From Thermodesulfovibrionia bacterium (GTDB taxonomy: Bacteria; Nitrospirota; Thermodesulfovibrionia; UBA6902): 64,000 bases of DNA. The stretch covers positions 1-64,000 of the forward strand of contig JAUSMY010000019.1 in NCBI GenBank assembly GCA_030646035.1, in the 5' to 3' direction. Below are positions 53,775 through 62,881 of the stretch, piece by piece. The position numbers and the translations under genes are program-made. The notes under the pieces are model-generated. The model was given only the letters and a program-made list of their open reading frames with translations. It had not been told where the DNA came from and did no database searches. The stretch's first letter is position 1, and every line of letters begins with the position of its first letter.

Positions 53775-53844
53775 AACTTAATCCATAACGGATGAACTGA
53801 TAATGACTAATCAGTAAAGACTTGCCGCGTATAAATGTCAGTGA

Positions 53845-55179
<1,335 letters not shown>

Positions 55180-55217
55180 AAGTTTCGGAAATCCGGTTCT
55201 TTGCCATATACAGATTT

Positions 55218-55245
55218 TTGTTATAAGATTTTGTTAAACTAAATA
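55218..55245 (+). promoter_or_regulatory. candidate promoter of the tRNA pair
   Basis: TTGTTA (55218-55223) and TAAATA (55240-55245) are spaced by 16 bp. The predicted start is about ten bases before tRNA-Lys, as expected for a tRNA operon. Confidence 0.5.
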
Positions 55246-55260
55246 CCGTTTTTTATAAGT

Positions 55261-55336
55261 GGGCCGCTAGCTCAGCTGGTAGAGCACCGCCCTTTTAAGG
55301 CGATGGTCGTTGGTTCGATTCCAACGCGGCTCACCA
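55261..55336 (+). tRNA. tRNA-Lys (anticodon TTT)
   Basis: A full cloverleaf can be drawn: acceptor GGGCCGC/GCGGCTC, D-arm GCTC/GAGC, anticodon loop CTTTTAA with TTT, T-arm GTTGG-TTCGATT-CCAAC, and encoded CCA at 55334-55336. The outer pair of the anticodon stem is a C-A mismatch. Confidence 0.95.
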
Positions 55337-55351
55337 TTTTTAAAAAAGACT

Positions 55352-55429
55352 GTCCCCATCGTCTAGTCTGGCCTAGGACACCGCCCTTTCACGGCGGCGA
55401 CAGGGGTTCAAATCCCCTTGGGGACGCCA
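55352..55429 (+). tRNA. tRNA-Glu (anticodon TTC)
   Basis: The cloverleaf has acceptor GTCCCCA/TGGGGAC, anticodon stem CCGCC/GGCGG around loop CTTTCAC (TTC), T-arm GGGG-TTCAAAT-CCCC, discriminator G and encoded CCA. It lies 15 bases after tRNA-Lys. Confidence 0.95.
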
Positions 55430-55440
55430 GCACTTCTTTT

Positions 55441-55472
55441 AGGGAGGCCATTACGGTCTCCCTATTTTTTTT
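55441..55472 (+). terminator. terminator of the tRNA operon
   Basis: A 9-bp stem AGGGAGGCC/GGTCTCCCT (one G:T pair) with a short loop is followed by ATTTTTTTT, directly after tRNA-Glu. Confidence 0.88.
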
Positions 55473-55504
55473 GTATTCTTTTTGCTGTCATTTCATTGCT
55501 CTAT

Positions 55505-55708
55505 CGCGATGAATACATGCTATTTGCTGATTATCAGTCATACATCGAATGTCAGGAGCGGGCGGGCAAACTCTTTCAGGATCAAAATGAGTGGACAAAA
55601 AGATCCATCCTCACCACCGCGCGAATGGGGTTCTTCTCCTCAGACAGGTCTATACATGAATATTGCAAACACATCTGGAATGTGAAACCGGTGCATATAA
55701 GTTTTTGA
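55505..55708 (+). pseudogene. C-terminal remnant of glycogen/starch phosphorylase
   Basis: The frame reads [20 protein letters not shown], then [20 protein letters not shown], then [16 protein letters not shown] and a TGA stop. It is the conserved C-terminal end of the glycogen phosphorylase family (DFQSYVDCQ...SILNVARMGKFSSDR...IW.VKP in typical members, from memory). Only ~67 of more than 800 residues remain and no start fits; the frame merges upstream into the tRNA terminator. It is best seen as the scar of a deletion or integration next to the tRNA genes. Confidence 0.8.
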
Positions 55709-55720
55709 TCTCTATTCTGC

Positions 55721-55744
55721 CGTCATTCCGGCTTGTCCGGAATC
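55721..55744. repeat. REP-like short palindrome
   Basis: CGTCATTCCGGCTTGTCCGGAATC contains ATTCCGG-CTTGT-CCGGAAT. It resembles the widely dispersed GTCATTCC...GGAAT(C) extragenic repeats of many bacterial genomes. A single copy is seen in the window. Confidence 0.5.
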
Positions 55745-55826
55745 AAGTTTTCACACGAATATATTTTGTGCTTGTATTTCCTTTCCCAGTAAATACGGCT
55801 GGCTATATTAATTGCTCGGCAAAAAA

Positions 55827-56117
55827 ATGAAACCAACACTGAAACAAACCATGATTGCTGGCGGCATAATGACTATATGCGGGCCGATTATTGGCGGCGC
55901 AGGTTTTGTATTAGGAATGATTAGTGCGGCTGATAACATGGGCAGCTCCACTCTATCGAAAGGGCTCGCGGGAGCTTTAATCTCAACAGCCATTGGCACT
56001 TTTGTTGGCCTATTAGGTCTTTATATCTTCATCGCCTCATTTATTATTTGGCTATCTTCTCGATCACGAGAAGCCCAGTCACAGAAAAAACAAGGCGACG
56101 TAGCTAATTCGAAATAG
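55827..56117 (+). CDS. small membrane protein, two helices
   Basis: This ORF codes 96 aa from ATG 55827 (a TTG at 55812 would add five residues). It has two hydrophobic segments, MIAGGIMTICGPIIGGAGFV-like and FVGLLGLYIFIASFIIWL, with a glycine-rich linker and a basic/polar tail (SSRSREAQSQKKQGD). It loosely resembles one hairpin of MotA/ExbB-type channel proteins, but no partner is nearby. No ribosome site is clear. The function is unknown; it lies in a flexible spot beside the tRNAs. Confidence 0.5.
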   Translation: MKPTLKQTMIAGGIMTICGPIIGGAGFVLGMISAADNMGSSTLSKGLAGALISTAIGTFVGLLGLYIFIASFIIWLSSRSREAQSQKKQGDVANSK

Positions 56118-56137
56118 ACAGATTAGAGACAGATTAG
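56116..56137. repeat. 11-bp tandem duplication AGACAGATTAG
   Basis: Two adjacent copies (56116-56126 and 56127-56137) are followed by GGTCAGACTTAACTATTGA. The wording recalls the ends of dispersed elements, but no transposase is present, so only the duplication is claimed. Confidence 0.5.
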
Positions 56138-56211
56138 GGTCAGACTTAACTATTGATATTTAGCTGAAAAAAGTAAGATAAATTTGTCATAGTAAATCTT
56201 TAAAAGGTTAT

Positions 56212-56495
56212 ATGAAAATCACATTCGAATGGGATGAAGTTAAAGCAAAAGCCAATTTCAAAAAACATAAGGTGAACTTTGAGGAAGGCAAATCGATTTT
56301 CAATGACCCCTTCTACTCACATTTAAGGATGAAGAGCATTCCATAGACGAAGAACGTTACATTAATATAGGCCTTTCTGTGAATGGCCGAGTATTGGTTT
56401 TGACTCATACTGAACGGCAAGGTAAAATACGTATAATAAGTTGCAGGACAGCAACAGCCCATGAAAGGAGATTTTATGAAGAAGGCAGTTTCTAA
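56212..56495 (+). pseudogene. BrnT-like toxin with a frameshift
   Basis: ATG at 56212 opens MKITFEWDEVKAKANFKKHK and NFEEGKSIFNDP, the N-terminal half of BrnT ribonuclease toxins. That frame then stops at TAG 56344-56346. The other half continues in the next frame from about 56306 (LLLTFKDEEHS, DEERYINIGLSVNGRVLVLT, HTERQGKIRIISCRTAT, HERRFYEEG) to TAA 56493-56495. A single lost base, most simply in the CCCC run near 56307-56310, explains both. The toxin is predicted inactive unless this is a sequencing error. It overlaps the next gene by 20 bases, as toxin-antitoxin genes often do. Confidence 0.8.
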
Positions 56496-56784
56496 AGAGA
56501 TATCAGAAAAAGAAGATATGAGGCCTGAATATGATTTTTCAAAGATGAAGGGTGCAGTGCGAGGGAAATACTTTAAGGCCTATCGCGCCGGCCATAAAGT
56601 GGAGATCATTAAAGCAGACGGGACTACTTCGGTAGAATATTTTAAGCTTAAGGAAGGCGCCGTTATGCTCGAACCGGACGTCAGGAAATATTTTTCAAGC
56701 TCTGAATCAGTCAATAAGGCGCTTAGGTCATTAATTGCGATTATCCCCTCAAAGAAGCGAGCTGCTGCTCACTCAAAAGGGTAA
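56476..56784 (+). CDS. putative antitoxin partner of the BrnT-like gene
   Basis: This is a 102-aa protein from ATG 56476, chosen because AGGAG lies six bases upstream; the ATG at 56461 is unlikely. It carries EYDFSKMKGAVRGKYFKAYR and a C-terminal EPDVRKYFSSSESVNKALRSLI, a pattern common in small antitoxins placed after RNase-type toxins. It differs from standard BrnA, so the assignment rests mainly on the overlap with the toxin frame. It may now be an orphan if the toxin is truly frameshifted. Confidence 0.65.
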   Translation: MKKAVSKEISEKEDMRPEYDFSKMKGAVRGKYFKAYRAGHKVEIIKADGTTSVEYFKLKEGAVMLEPDVRKYFSSSESVNKALRSLIAIIPSKKRAAAHSKG

Positions 56785-56806
56785 TGCCAATACAGAACCT
56801 TCAATT

Positions 56807-58099
56807 CTACTTAAACACCCTCTTAAATATCTGCCCCACATTCTTTGTGTAATCTTTCAGATTGAATATCTTATCGATCTCTTTATCTGAAAGATACTCT
56901 CTTACAACAGCATCTTTATTGAGAAAGTCTTTAAAGTCCTTCCGTTCCTTCCAGCTCTTCATGGCGTTCTCCTGAACGATCGCGTAAGCCTTTTCACGGC
57001 TGAGACCTTTTTCAGTGAGACGCAGCATGACCTTTTGAGAGAAGAAGAGGCCGTAGCTCTTGCCTATATTCTCCATCATCTTTTCAGGATAGACCTGCAG
57101 GCCTTTGAGTATGCCGGTCAGTCTCGCAAGCATATAATCAACAAGTATCGTGCTGTCAGGGATTATCACCCTCTCAACTGATGAGTGGCTGATGTCTCGC
57201 TCATGCCATAGAGGGATGTTCTCCATAGCTGCGACCGCGTTTGCACGGACGATCCTCGAAAGGCCGCTCAGGTTCTCAGAGCCTATGGGGTTGCGTTTAT
57301 GCGGCATGGCTGATGAACCTTTCTGCCCCTTTGCAAACGGCTCTTCCGCCTCAAGCACTTCTGTTCTCTGAAGATGCCTTATCTCAACTGCCATCTTCTC
57401 TATCGAGCCTGCGATGATCGCAAGTGTGTTCATATACTCGGCGTGCCTGTCCCTCTGGATTATCTGCGTTGATACAGGCGCGGGTTTCAGCTTCAGCATC
57501 TTGCAGACCTGTGTCTCGATCACAGGAGGAATATTTGAGAATGTGCCGACCGGGCCTGAGAGCTTTCCATAGCTGATAACTTCTCTGGCTGCCTTCATGC
57601 GAACAAGGTTGCGCTTCATCTCTTCGTACCATACGGCGAACGTGAGGCCGAATGTCACAGGCTCTGCGTGTATGCCGTGGCTCCTGCCCATCTGAAGGGT
57701 CTCCTTATATTTCAGCGCGTTCTTCTTGAGAACAACGAGAAGGTCATTTATGTCATTGATGATAATGTCTGCCGCCTCTCTCATGAGAAGCGCAAGCGCT
57801 GTGTCGAGCACATCAGAAGATGTCAGCCCTTTATGTATATACCGCGACTCAGGCCCGACATTCTCATTTACAGATGTGAGAAATGCGATGACATCATGCT
57901 TAACGGTCTTCTCTATCTTATCTATGCGCGCTACACTGAACTTCGCGCGTTTCTTAATCACCGCAAGGCTTTTCTTAGGTATCTCGCCCTGTTTCGCCCA
58001 TGCCTCGCAGGCTGCTATCTCAACATCAAGCCACTTCTGGTAGCGGTTATGCGGCTCCCAGATGCTTCCCATCTTCTCTCTTGTATAACGCTGTATCAA
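56807..58099 (-). CDS. purB: adenylosuccinate lyase
   Basis: This is a 430-aa fumarase-superfamily enzyme acting twice in purine synthesis. It has the early MGSIWEPHNRYQKW region, the catalytic-His TSSDVLDTA and GRSHGIHAEP, and the signature QKGSSAMPHKRNPIGSEN. It lies last in the long minus-strand run from lepA, 23 nt after the phosphoesterase. Confidence 0.97.
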   Translation of the reverse strand: MIQRYTREKMGSIWEPHNRYQKWLDVEIAACEAWAKQGEIPKKSLAVIKKRAKFSVARIDKIEKTVKHDVIAFLTSVNENVGPESRYIHKGLTSSDVLDTALALLMREAADIIINDINDLLVVLKKNALKYKETLQMGRSHGIHAEPVTFGLTFAVWYEEMKRNLVRMKAAREVISYGKLSGPVGTFSNIPPVIETQVCKMLKLKPAPVSTQIIQRDRHAEYMNTLAIIAGSIEKMAVEIRHLQRTEVLEAEEPFAKGQKGSSAMPHKRNPIGSENLSGLSRIVRANAVAAMENIPLWHERDISHSSVERVIIPDSTILVDYMLARLTGILKGLQVYPEKMMENIGKSYGLFFSQKVMLRLTEKGLSREKAYAIVQENAMKSWKERKDFKDFLNKDAVVREYLSDKEIDKIFNLKDYTKNVGQIFKRVFK

Positions 58100-58122
58100 A
58101 ATATCCTCCCTGTTATGACTGC

Positions 58123-58848
58123 TTATCTTCCTTCTGAAAGCCTGTCTATAAGGTACGAAGGAAGCCCCGCGTCCTTCATCTTCTTTTGTGTTAATAATAT
58201 ATCATAAGCCGCCCTCTTTATTGTTACGGAATCAGTATCAAAGATGGCATAAGAGGCATCAGGGTTTCCGTCCCTCGGCTGGCCGACGCTGCCTGCATTG
58301 ATGATATAGCGGCAGCCGGGCTTTATCTCTGAATGGCCTGGATAGATAGTTATCTTTCCGCCTGGAGCCATCTCTATAATGGCAGGTTTATGGGTGTGCC
58401 CTATAAAGCAGTTTGTCTCACTGAAAAACTTAAAGTTGGCATCAGCATCTTTGGCTTTCTGAAGATATTCCCACTCTTCAGGTTCTTTAGGCGAGGAGTG
58501 AACAAGATAGATGCTCCTGCTTTTGATAGTGGATGTGAGAGGAAGGCTGCTTAAAAATGCCTTGTTCTCTTCGCTCAGCACACCGGTTGTCCATTGAATT
58601 GCCGCTTTGGCATGATTGTTAAAACAGCTTATATCTGTCATGCCGACAGCTCCATGGTCATGATTGCCTGCGATAAGGATATCCGCAAACTTTCTTAAGG
58701 TATCAATACATTCATTCGGGTCAGGCCCGTAACCAACAATATCTCCGAGGATGATGACCTTATCAACCTTGTCCGCCTTGACCTTCTCGATCACGGCGTT
58801 CAGTGCTTCAAGGTTGCTGTGTACATCAGATATCAACGCATAGCGCAT
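58123..58848 (-). CDS. calcineurin-like metallophosphoesterase
   Basis: This is a 241-aa protein with the family's metal ligands in DVHSNLEAL, GDIVGYGPDP, GNHDHGAV and IGHTHKPA, then SVGQPRDGNPDASYAIFDT. It is a close paralogue of the protein at 11526-12269 (same order of motifs, same SVGQPRDGNP box), but here sits between nusB and purB, with no kinase partner. The substrate is unknown; the branch includes phosphodiesterases and nucleotide phosphatases. Confidence 0.9.
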   Translation of the reverse strand: MRYALISDVHSNLEALNAVIEKVKADKVDKVIILGDIVGYGPDPNECIDTLRKFADILIAGNHDHGAVGMTDISCFNNHAKAAIQWTTGVLSEENKAFLSSLPLTSTIKSRSIYLVHSSPKEPEEWEYLQKAKDADANFKFFSETNCFIGHTHKPAIIEMAPGGKITIYPGHSEIKPGCRYIINAGSVGQPRDGNPDASYAIFDTDSVTIKRAAYDILLTQKKMKDAGLPSYLIDRLSEGR

Positions 58849-58907
58849 ATTTTGATTATACCCGAATCTAAAAAGAGAGCAGAAAAAAAGAAGAACGGCA
58901 GCGGTTA

Positions 58908-59318
58908 TTATTCTTTAAGCTTGAGCTTATATATCCTGTCAAGGATGCCGTTTATAAACGGCGCCGAGTCTTCTGTGGAATATTTTTTGGATATCTCAAC
59001 AGCCTCGTTTATCGCTACGGCAGGAGGGATATCTTTCCGATAAACCAGCTCATAAGCCGACGCTCGGAGTATGTTCCTGTCAACAACCGACATCCTGTCA
59101 ACCGTCCAGTTATCCGCAGCGCGCGCTATGATCTCGTCAAGCCGGGGCATATGCTCACGCGTGCCTTTGATAATGGCATGGGCGAACTCCATCGTCTCTT
59201 CATCCTCTTTAGTGCCTGACCAGAATTCGCTCAGGGTCTCGCCGGTAAGGTCACTGTTGGTGAAATCAAGCTGGAAGAGTATCTGAAGGGCGCATTCCCT
59301 TGCCTTGCGCCTACTCAT
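58908..59318 (-). CDS. nusB: transcription antitermination factor NusB
   Basis: This is a 136-aa all-helical RNA-binding protein acting with NusE on boxA RNA in rRNA operons. It has RRKARECALQILFQLDF, DNWTVDRMSVVDRNILRASA, YRKDIPPAVAINEAVEISK and FINGILDRI. It is downstream of ribH, the usual ribH-nusB order. Confidence 0.97.
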   Translation of the reverse strand: MSRRKARECALQILFQLDFTNSDLTGETLSEFWSGTKEDEETMEFAHAIIKGTREHMPRLDEIIARAADNWTVDRMSVVDRNILRASAYELVYRKDIPPAVAINEAVEISKKYSTEDSAPFINGILDRIYKLKLKE

Positions 59319-59369
59319 GAAGACAGGGAACAGGGTTTAGGGACAAGGGCGTAAACTTTAATTGATAAC

Positions 59370-59831
59370 TCATAACTTTTTTAATAGCTGCGCCATCTCG
59401 ATGGCGACTAATGCAGCGTCCCAGCCTTTGTTGCCGCTCTTTGAGCCTGCCCGCTCAACAGCCTGCTCAATATTGTCTGTGGTCAAAACGCCGAATGATA
59501 TAGGCACCCCGGTTTCAAGTGATGCTGAGGCAACGCCTTTTGCTGCTCCGGATGCGACATATTCAAAATGAGGTGTGGCTCCGCGGATGATAGTTCCCAG
59601 GCAGATCACGGCATCATAGGTTTTTTTTGCAGCAAGTATCTTGGCTGCAAGCGGTATCTCAAAAGCGCCCGGAACCTTTACGATATCGATATCCCCTTCG
59701 GCAGCCCCGTGCCTAAGCAGCGCATCCAGCGCGCCTTCAAGGAGCTTATTATTAATAAAGTCATTAAAACGGCTGACCACTATGCCGAACTTGAGCCCTT
59801 TTGCCTGAAGCTGACCTTCGTAAGTTTTCAT
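59370..59831 (-). CDS. ribH: 6,7-dimethyl-8-ribityllumazine synthase
   Basis: This is a 153-aa icosahedral-capsid-forming enzyme of riboflavin synthesis. It has [45 protein letters not shown] and [21 protein letters not shown] stands close upstream of the ATG. It is third of the ribE-ribBA-ribH genes. Confidence 0.97.
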   Translation of the reverse strand: MKTYEGQLQAKGLKFGIVVSRFNDFINNKLLEGALDALLRHGAAEGDIDIVKVPGAFEIPLAAKILAAKKTYDAVICLGTIIRGATPHFEYVASGAAKGVASASLETGVPISFGVLTTDNIEQAVERAGSKSGNKGWDAALVAIEMAQLLKKL

Positions 59832-59860
59832 TAAATCCTCCTTAAAGCTTGTTATCTGTA

Positions 59861-61078
59861 TTATATTTTTTCTAAAAGATGTCCGAGTTTCTTCTTTTTG
59901 ACTTTGAGGTAACCTATATTTCTTTTATGCGGAGTAGTTTCGATCTGCACCCTGTCCACCATCTTCAGGCCGTAGCCTTCAAGCCCTATTATCTTCTTCG
60001 GGTTATTGGTTATCAGGCGCATCTTTCTGATGCCGAGGTTGACGAGTATCTGGGCTCCGATGCCGTAATCCCTCAGGTCAGGCTTGAACCCGAGCTTAAT
60101 ATTTGCCTCGACCGTATCAAGGCCGCCGTCCTGAAGCTCGTATGCCTTGAGCTTGTTTGCAAGCCCGATGCCCCTTCCTTCCTGCCTCATGTAGAGGAGC
60201 ACTCCCTTGCCTTCCTTCTTTATCATATCCAGGGACTTTTGGAGCTGTCCGCCGCAGTCGCATCTCTTTGAACCAAAGACATCGCCTGTAAGGCATTCGG
60301 AGTGAACCCTGACGAGAACATTGTCTTCGGGAGAGATATCACCTTTGACAAGCGCAATATGTTCTGATTTGTCCACCATATTCCCAAATACGATGGCTGT
60401 CATATCTCCGCCGTGTTTTGTAGGTATCTTTGCCGTGGCAATCCTTGTAACAAGGCTCTCATTCTGCATCCTGTACTGAATAAGGTCTTTTATCGTGACC
60501 ATCTTGAGTTTATGTTTCTTGGCGAACTTCGCAAGCTGCGGCACCCTTGCCATTGTGCCGTCGTCATTCATTATCTCGCAGATGACTCCTGCGGGATAGA
60601 GGCCGGCAAGCCTTGCAAGGTCAACAGAGCCCTCGGTCTGTCCTGCGCGCTGAAGCACTCCGCCCGGCTGTGCCCTAAGCGGGAAGGTGTGTCCCGGCCT
60701 TGCAACATCTTCAGCACCGCATTTTGGATTGATAGCTGTCTTGATCGTCTTTGCGCGGTCAGCTGCTGATATTCCGGTTGTGACGCCTTTTTTCGCCTCT
60801 ATTGAAACGGTGAAGGCGGTGCCGAAATGAGAGGTGTTAAACTCTGACATCATGGGCAGCCTGAGCTCTTCAACCCTTTCAGGCGTAAGCGACAGGCATA
60901 TAAGCCCCCGTCCGTGTGTCGCCATGAAGTTTACCGCCTGCGGTGTGACCTTGTCAGCCGCCATTGTGAGGTCTCCCTCATTCTCCCTGTCCTCGTCATC
61001 GACGAGCACGATCATGTTACCCTTCTTTATCTCTTTTATGGCATCTTCAATTTTATCGAACTTATATTTGCTCCGCAT
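59861..61078 (-). CDS. ribBA: bifunctional DHBP synthase/GTP cyclohydrolase II
   Basis: This is a 405-aa fusion. The N-terminal half is 3,4-dihydroxy-2-butanone 4-phosphate synthase ([33 protein letters not shown], then [12 protein letters not shown]). The C-terminal half is GTP cyclohydrolase II with zinc ligands in [20 protein letters not shown] and [12 protein letters not shown]. Both early precursors of riboflavin are therefore made by one protein. Its start lies 25 nt from the ribE stop. Confidence 0.97.
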   Translation of the reverse strand: MRSKYKFDKIEDAIKEIKKGNMIVLVDDEDRENEGDLTMAADKVTPQAVNFMATHGRGLICLSLTPERVEELRLPMMSEFNTSHFGTAFTVSIEAKKGVTTGISAADRAKTIKTAINPKCGAEDVARPGHTFPLRAQPGGVLQRAGQTEGSVDLARLAGLYPAGVICEIMNDDGTMARVPQLAKFAKKHKLKMVTIKDLIQYRMQNESLVTRIATAKIPTKHGGDMTAIVFGNMVDKSEHIALVKGDISPEDNVLVRVHSECLTGDVFGSKRCDCGGQLQKSLDMIKKEGKGVLLYMRQEGRGIGLANKLKAYELQDGGLDTVEANIKLGFKPDLRDYGIGAQILVNLGIRKMRLITNNPKKIIGLEGYGLKMVDRVQIETTPHKRNIGYLKVKKKKLGHLLEKI

Positions 61079-61103
61079 TATTATCTTTTAGCTCCTTATT
61101 ATT

Positions 61104-61739
61104 TCAGCCTGTGAACCCTTTTTCCCTGAGCAGTTCGCCAAAGTCCTTCTTATTGTCAGCATTTAAGAGGAACTTTTCAACATACTTGCCGATAATGTCT
61201 ATCTCTATATTGACCGTATCCCCTTTGTCTTTGCCGCCTATGTTCGTGGCGGTAAGCGTGTGGGGGATGATCGCCACACTGAAAGACCTGCTGTCCAAAC
61301 CTGTCACGGTAAGGCTTATGCCGTCTATCGCGACAGAACCTTTCTTTACGATATACCTTAATATTTCAGAAGGCGCTTCAAAAGTATAGAATGTATACTC
61401 TCCCTCGCGCTTCTTTTCCCTGATCTTCCCGGCCGCATCAACATGGCCTGTGACCATATGCCCTCCCAGACGGTCTGAGAGCCTGAGGGCGCGTTCGAGA
61501 TTTACTTTCTGATTCACCTTCAGCCCGCCGAGATTGGTGCTTTGCATCGTCTCGGGAGAGACATCAAATATGATATCTTTTTTATCGGTCGTCGCGGTAA
61601 GGCAGACGCCGTTGACCGCTATGCTGTCGCCTATCCTGACCTCCATGTCAGTTGACGGCTTCATGGAGAGCCTCATGCCGTTCGAGGTCTTCTCAATGGA
61701 AGTAATATTGCCCAATGCTTCAACAAGTCCGGTAAACAT
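61104..61739 (-). CDS. ribE: riboflavin synthase alpha chain
   Basis: This is a 211-aa protein built of two lumazine-binding repeats, each containing SIAVNGVCLT / SVAIDGISLTV and GHMVTGHVD / VNIEIDIIGKYVE-type boxes, starting MFTGLVEALGNI. It dismutates two ribityllumazines into riboflavin. The start codon shares one base with the stop of the gene before (TAATG). No FMN riboswitch was seen; the gene is embedded in the lepA-lepB transcript. Confidence 0.96.
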   Translation of the reverse strand: MFTGLVEALGNITSIEKTSNGMRLSMKPSTDMEVRIGDSIAVNGVCLTATTDKKDIIFDVSPETMQSTNLGGLKVNQKVNLERALRLSDRLGGHMVTGHVDAAGKIREKKREGEYTFYTFEAPSEILRYIVKKGSVAIDGISLTVTGLDSRSFSVAIIPHTLTATNIGGKDKGDTVNIEIDIIGKYVEKFLLNADNKKDFGELLREKGFTG

Positions 61740-62074
61740 TATTTGCTTGTATCTATATGGAATGTATAGGTCTTCTGATATAAAGGGTAAAAAGGGAAGT
61801 ATTGCACAGTATCTTCCCAGCTGATCCTTGCGGTATATTTCTCAGTTGCCAGCTCAAGTTCCACATCTTCATCGCTAACAGGAATGTCGTATTCATCTAC
61901 AAGCCTCATGATCCTCTTCATCACATCCTTGGGCTTATCGTTCTGGGTTACTATCTCCATGCTCGCCTTCATCTCGTTCTTGAACATATGGTAATTGTAG
62001 TTAGGCATAAATGTGAGATAAAAAGAGTATGCTATTACGAGACTAAAAAGTACGACAAAAATATTTTTAACCAT
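61739..62074 (-). CDS. small membrane-anchored protein, DUF4845-like
   Basis: This is a 111-aa protein with one N-terminal helix (NIFVVLFSLVIAYSFYLTFM) and a ~85-residue soluble part (MKRIMRLVDEYDIPVSDEDV, then FPFYPLYQKTYTFHIDTSK) predicted to face the periplasm. It recalls DUF4845-type proteins found after lepB, an arrangement common in proteobacteria. AAAGGGGG precedes the ATG. Its function is unknown, possibly signal-peptidase-associated. It lies between lepB and ribE. Confidence 0.7.
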   Translation of the reverse strand: MVKNIFVVLFSLVIAYSFYLTFMPNYNYHMFKNEMKASMEIVTQNDKPKDVMKRIMRLVDEYDIPVSDEDVELELATEKYTARISWEDTVQYFPFYPLYQKTYTFHIDTSK

Positions 62075-62117
62075 TTCAACCCCCTTTATTCGTATAAGGA
62101 TAAATTCAGGTTATTGT

Positions 62118-62846
62118 TTAATGCAGGGACATGCCTAACCTGCCCCATCTTATCTTGCTGAGCAGGTTCCCTGTGTTGTCCCATGACCAGTATATTATAA
62201 ATGCCTTGCCTTTAATATCACCTATATTCACCGTCCCCCAGAAGCGGCCGTCGTGGCTGTTGTCGCGGTTATCTCCCATAACAAAGAACTTGTTGGCGGG
62301 GATCGTTATCGGGCCGAAGTTGTCCCTGGTTGTCACGTCAGCGCTGAATACAGAACTGTCGCTGTGTATCTTAAATGGTTCTGAAAGCGCGAGCCCGTTC
62401 ACATATACAGCCTTATCCTTTATCTCTACAGTATCACCACCGACAGCTATGATCCTTTTTATAAAGTCCCTGCACTCGCCGCTGAAGAAGGCAAAAGGAT
62501 TTTTCGTGTCCAGCACCTTGTTAAACCGGGCCGGTATGCTTATGCCGAGGCCTTTGCACTCGTCCTTCTCTTTGTCGCCGGGAAATTCAAATACAATGAT
62601 ATCCCCCTTTTTAGGGGAGCTGAAGGTAAGGAAACGCGTATCTGAGAGCGGGGGCTTGACCCCGTAAATGAACTTGTTAACGAGGAGATGGTCGCCTATC
62701 AAAAGAGTCGGTATCATTGAACCTGAGGGTATCTTGAACGCCTGCACAACAAATCCCCTGATAATAATTGCAAGTATTACAGCTATTATTATCGCCTCTG
62801 CGTATTCTCTTGACTTTGATTTATTGACCGGCTCTTTTGATGCCAA
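62118..62846 (-). CDS. lepB: signal peptidase I
   Basis: This is a 242-aa membrane protease of the Ser-Lys type. The N-terminal helix is YAEAIIIAVILAIIIRGFVV. The catalytic Ser lies in KIPSGSMIPTLLIGDHLLVNK, the catalytic Lys in KRIIAVGGDTVEI, and the C-terminal box is VMGDNRDNSHDGRFWG. It cleaves Sec and Tat signal peptides. It is downstream of lepA by 35 nt, the classical lepA-lepB pair. Confidence 0.97.
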   Translation of the reverse strand: MASKEPVNKSKSREYAEAIIIAVILAIIIRGFVVQAFKIPSGSMIPTLLIGDHLLVNKFIYGVKPPLSDTRFLTFSSPKKGDIIVFEFPGDKEKDECKGLGISIPARFNKVLDTKNPFAFFSGECRDFIKRIIAVGGDTVEIKDKAVYVNGLALSEPFKIHSDSSVFSADVTTRDNFGPITIPANKFFVMGDNRDNSHDGRFWGTVNIGDIKGKAFIIYWSWDNTGNLLSKIRWGRLGMSLH

Positions 62847-62881
62847 TTTAACCTTTCCGAAATTTTGATTTAAAATCTTAT

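Noticed and set aside
55303-55512. 69-codon frame covering parts of both tRNA genes
   Set aside because: It overlaps two full tRNA cloverleaves and the terminator, so it cannot be an independent gene.
59832-62117. FMN riboswitch before the riboflavin genes
   Set aside because: Gaps between ribE, ribBA, ribH and neighbours are 0-45 nt or so, too short for an FMN aptamer, and no RFN-like sequence was seen.
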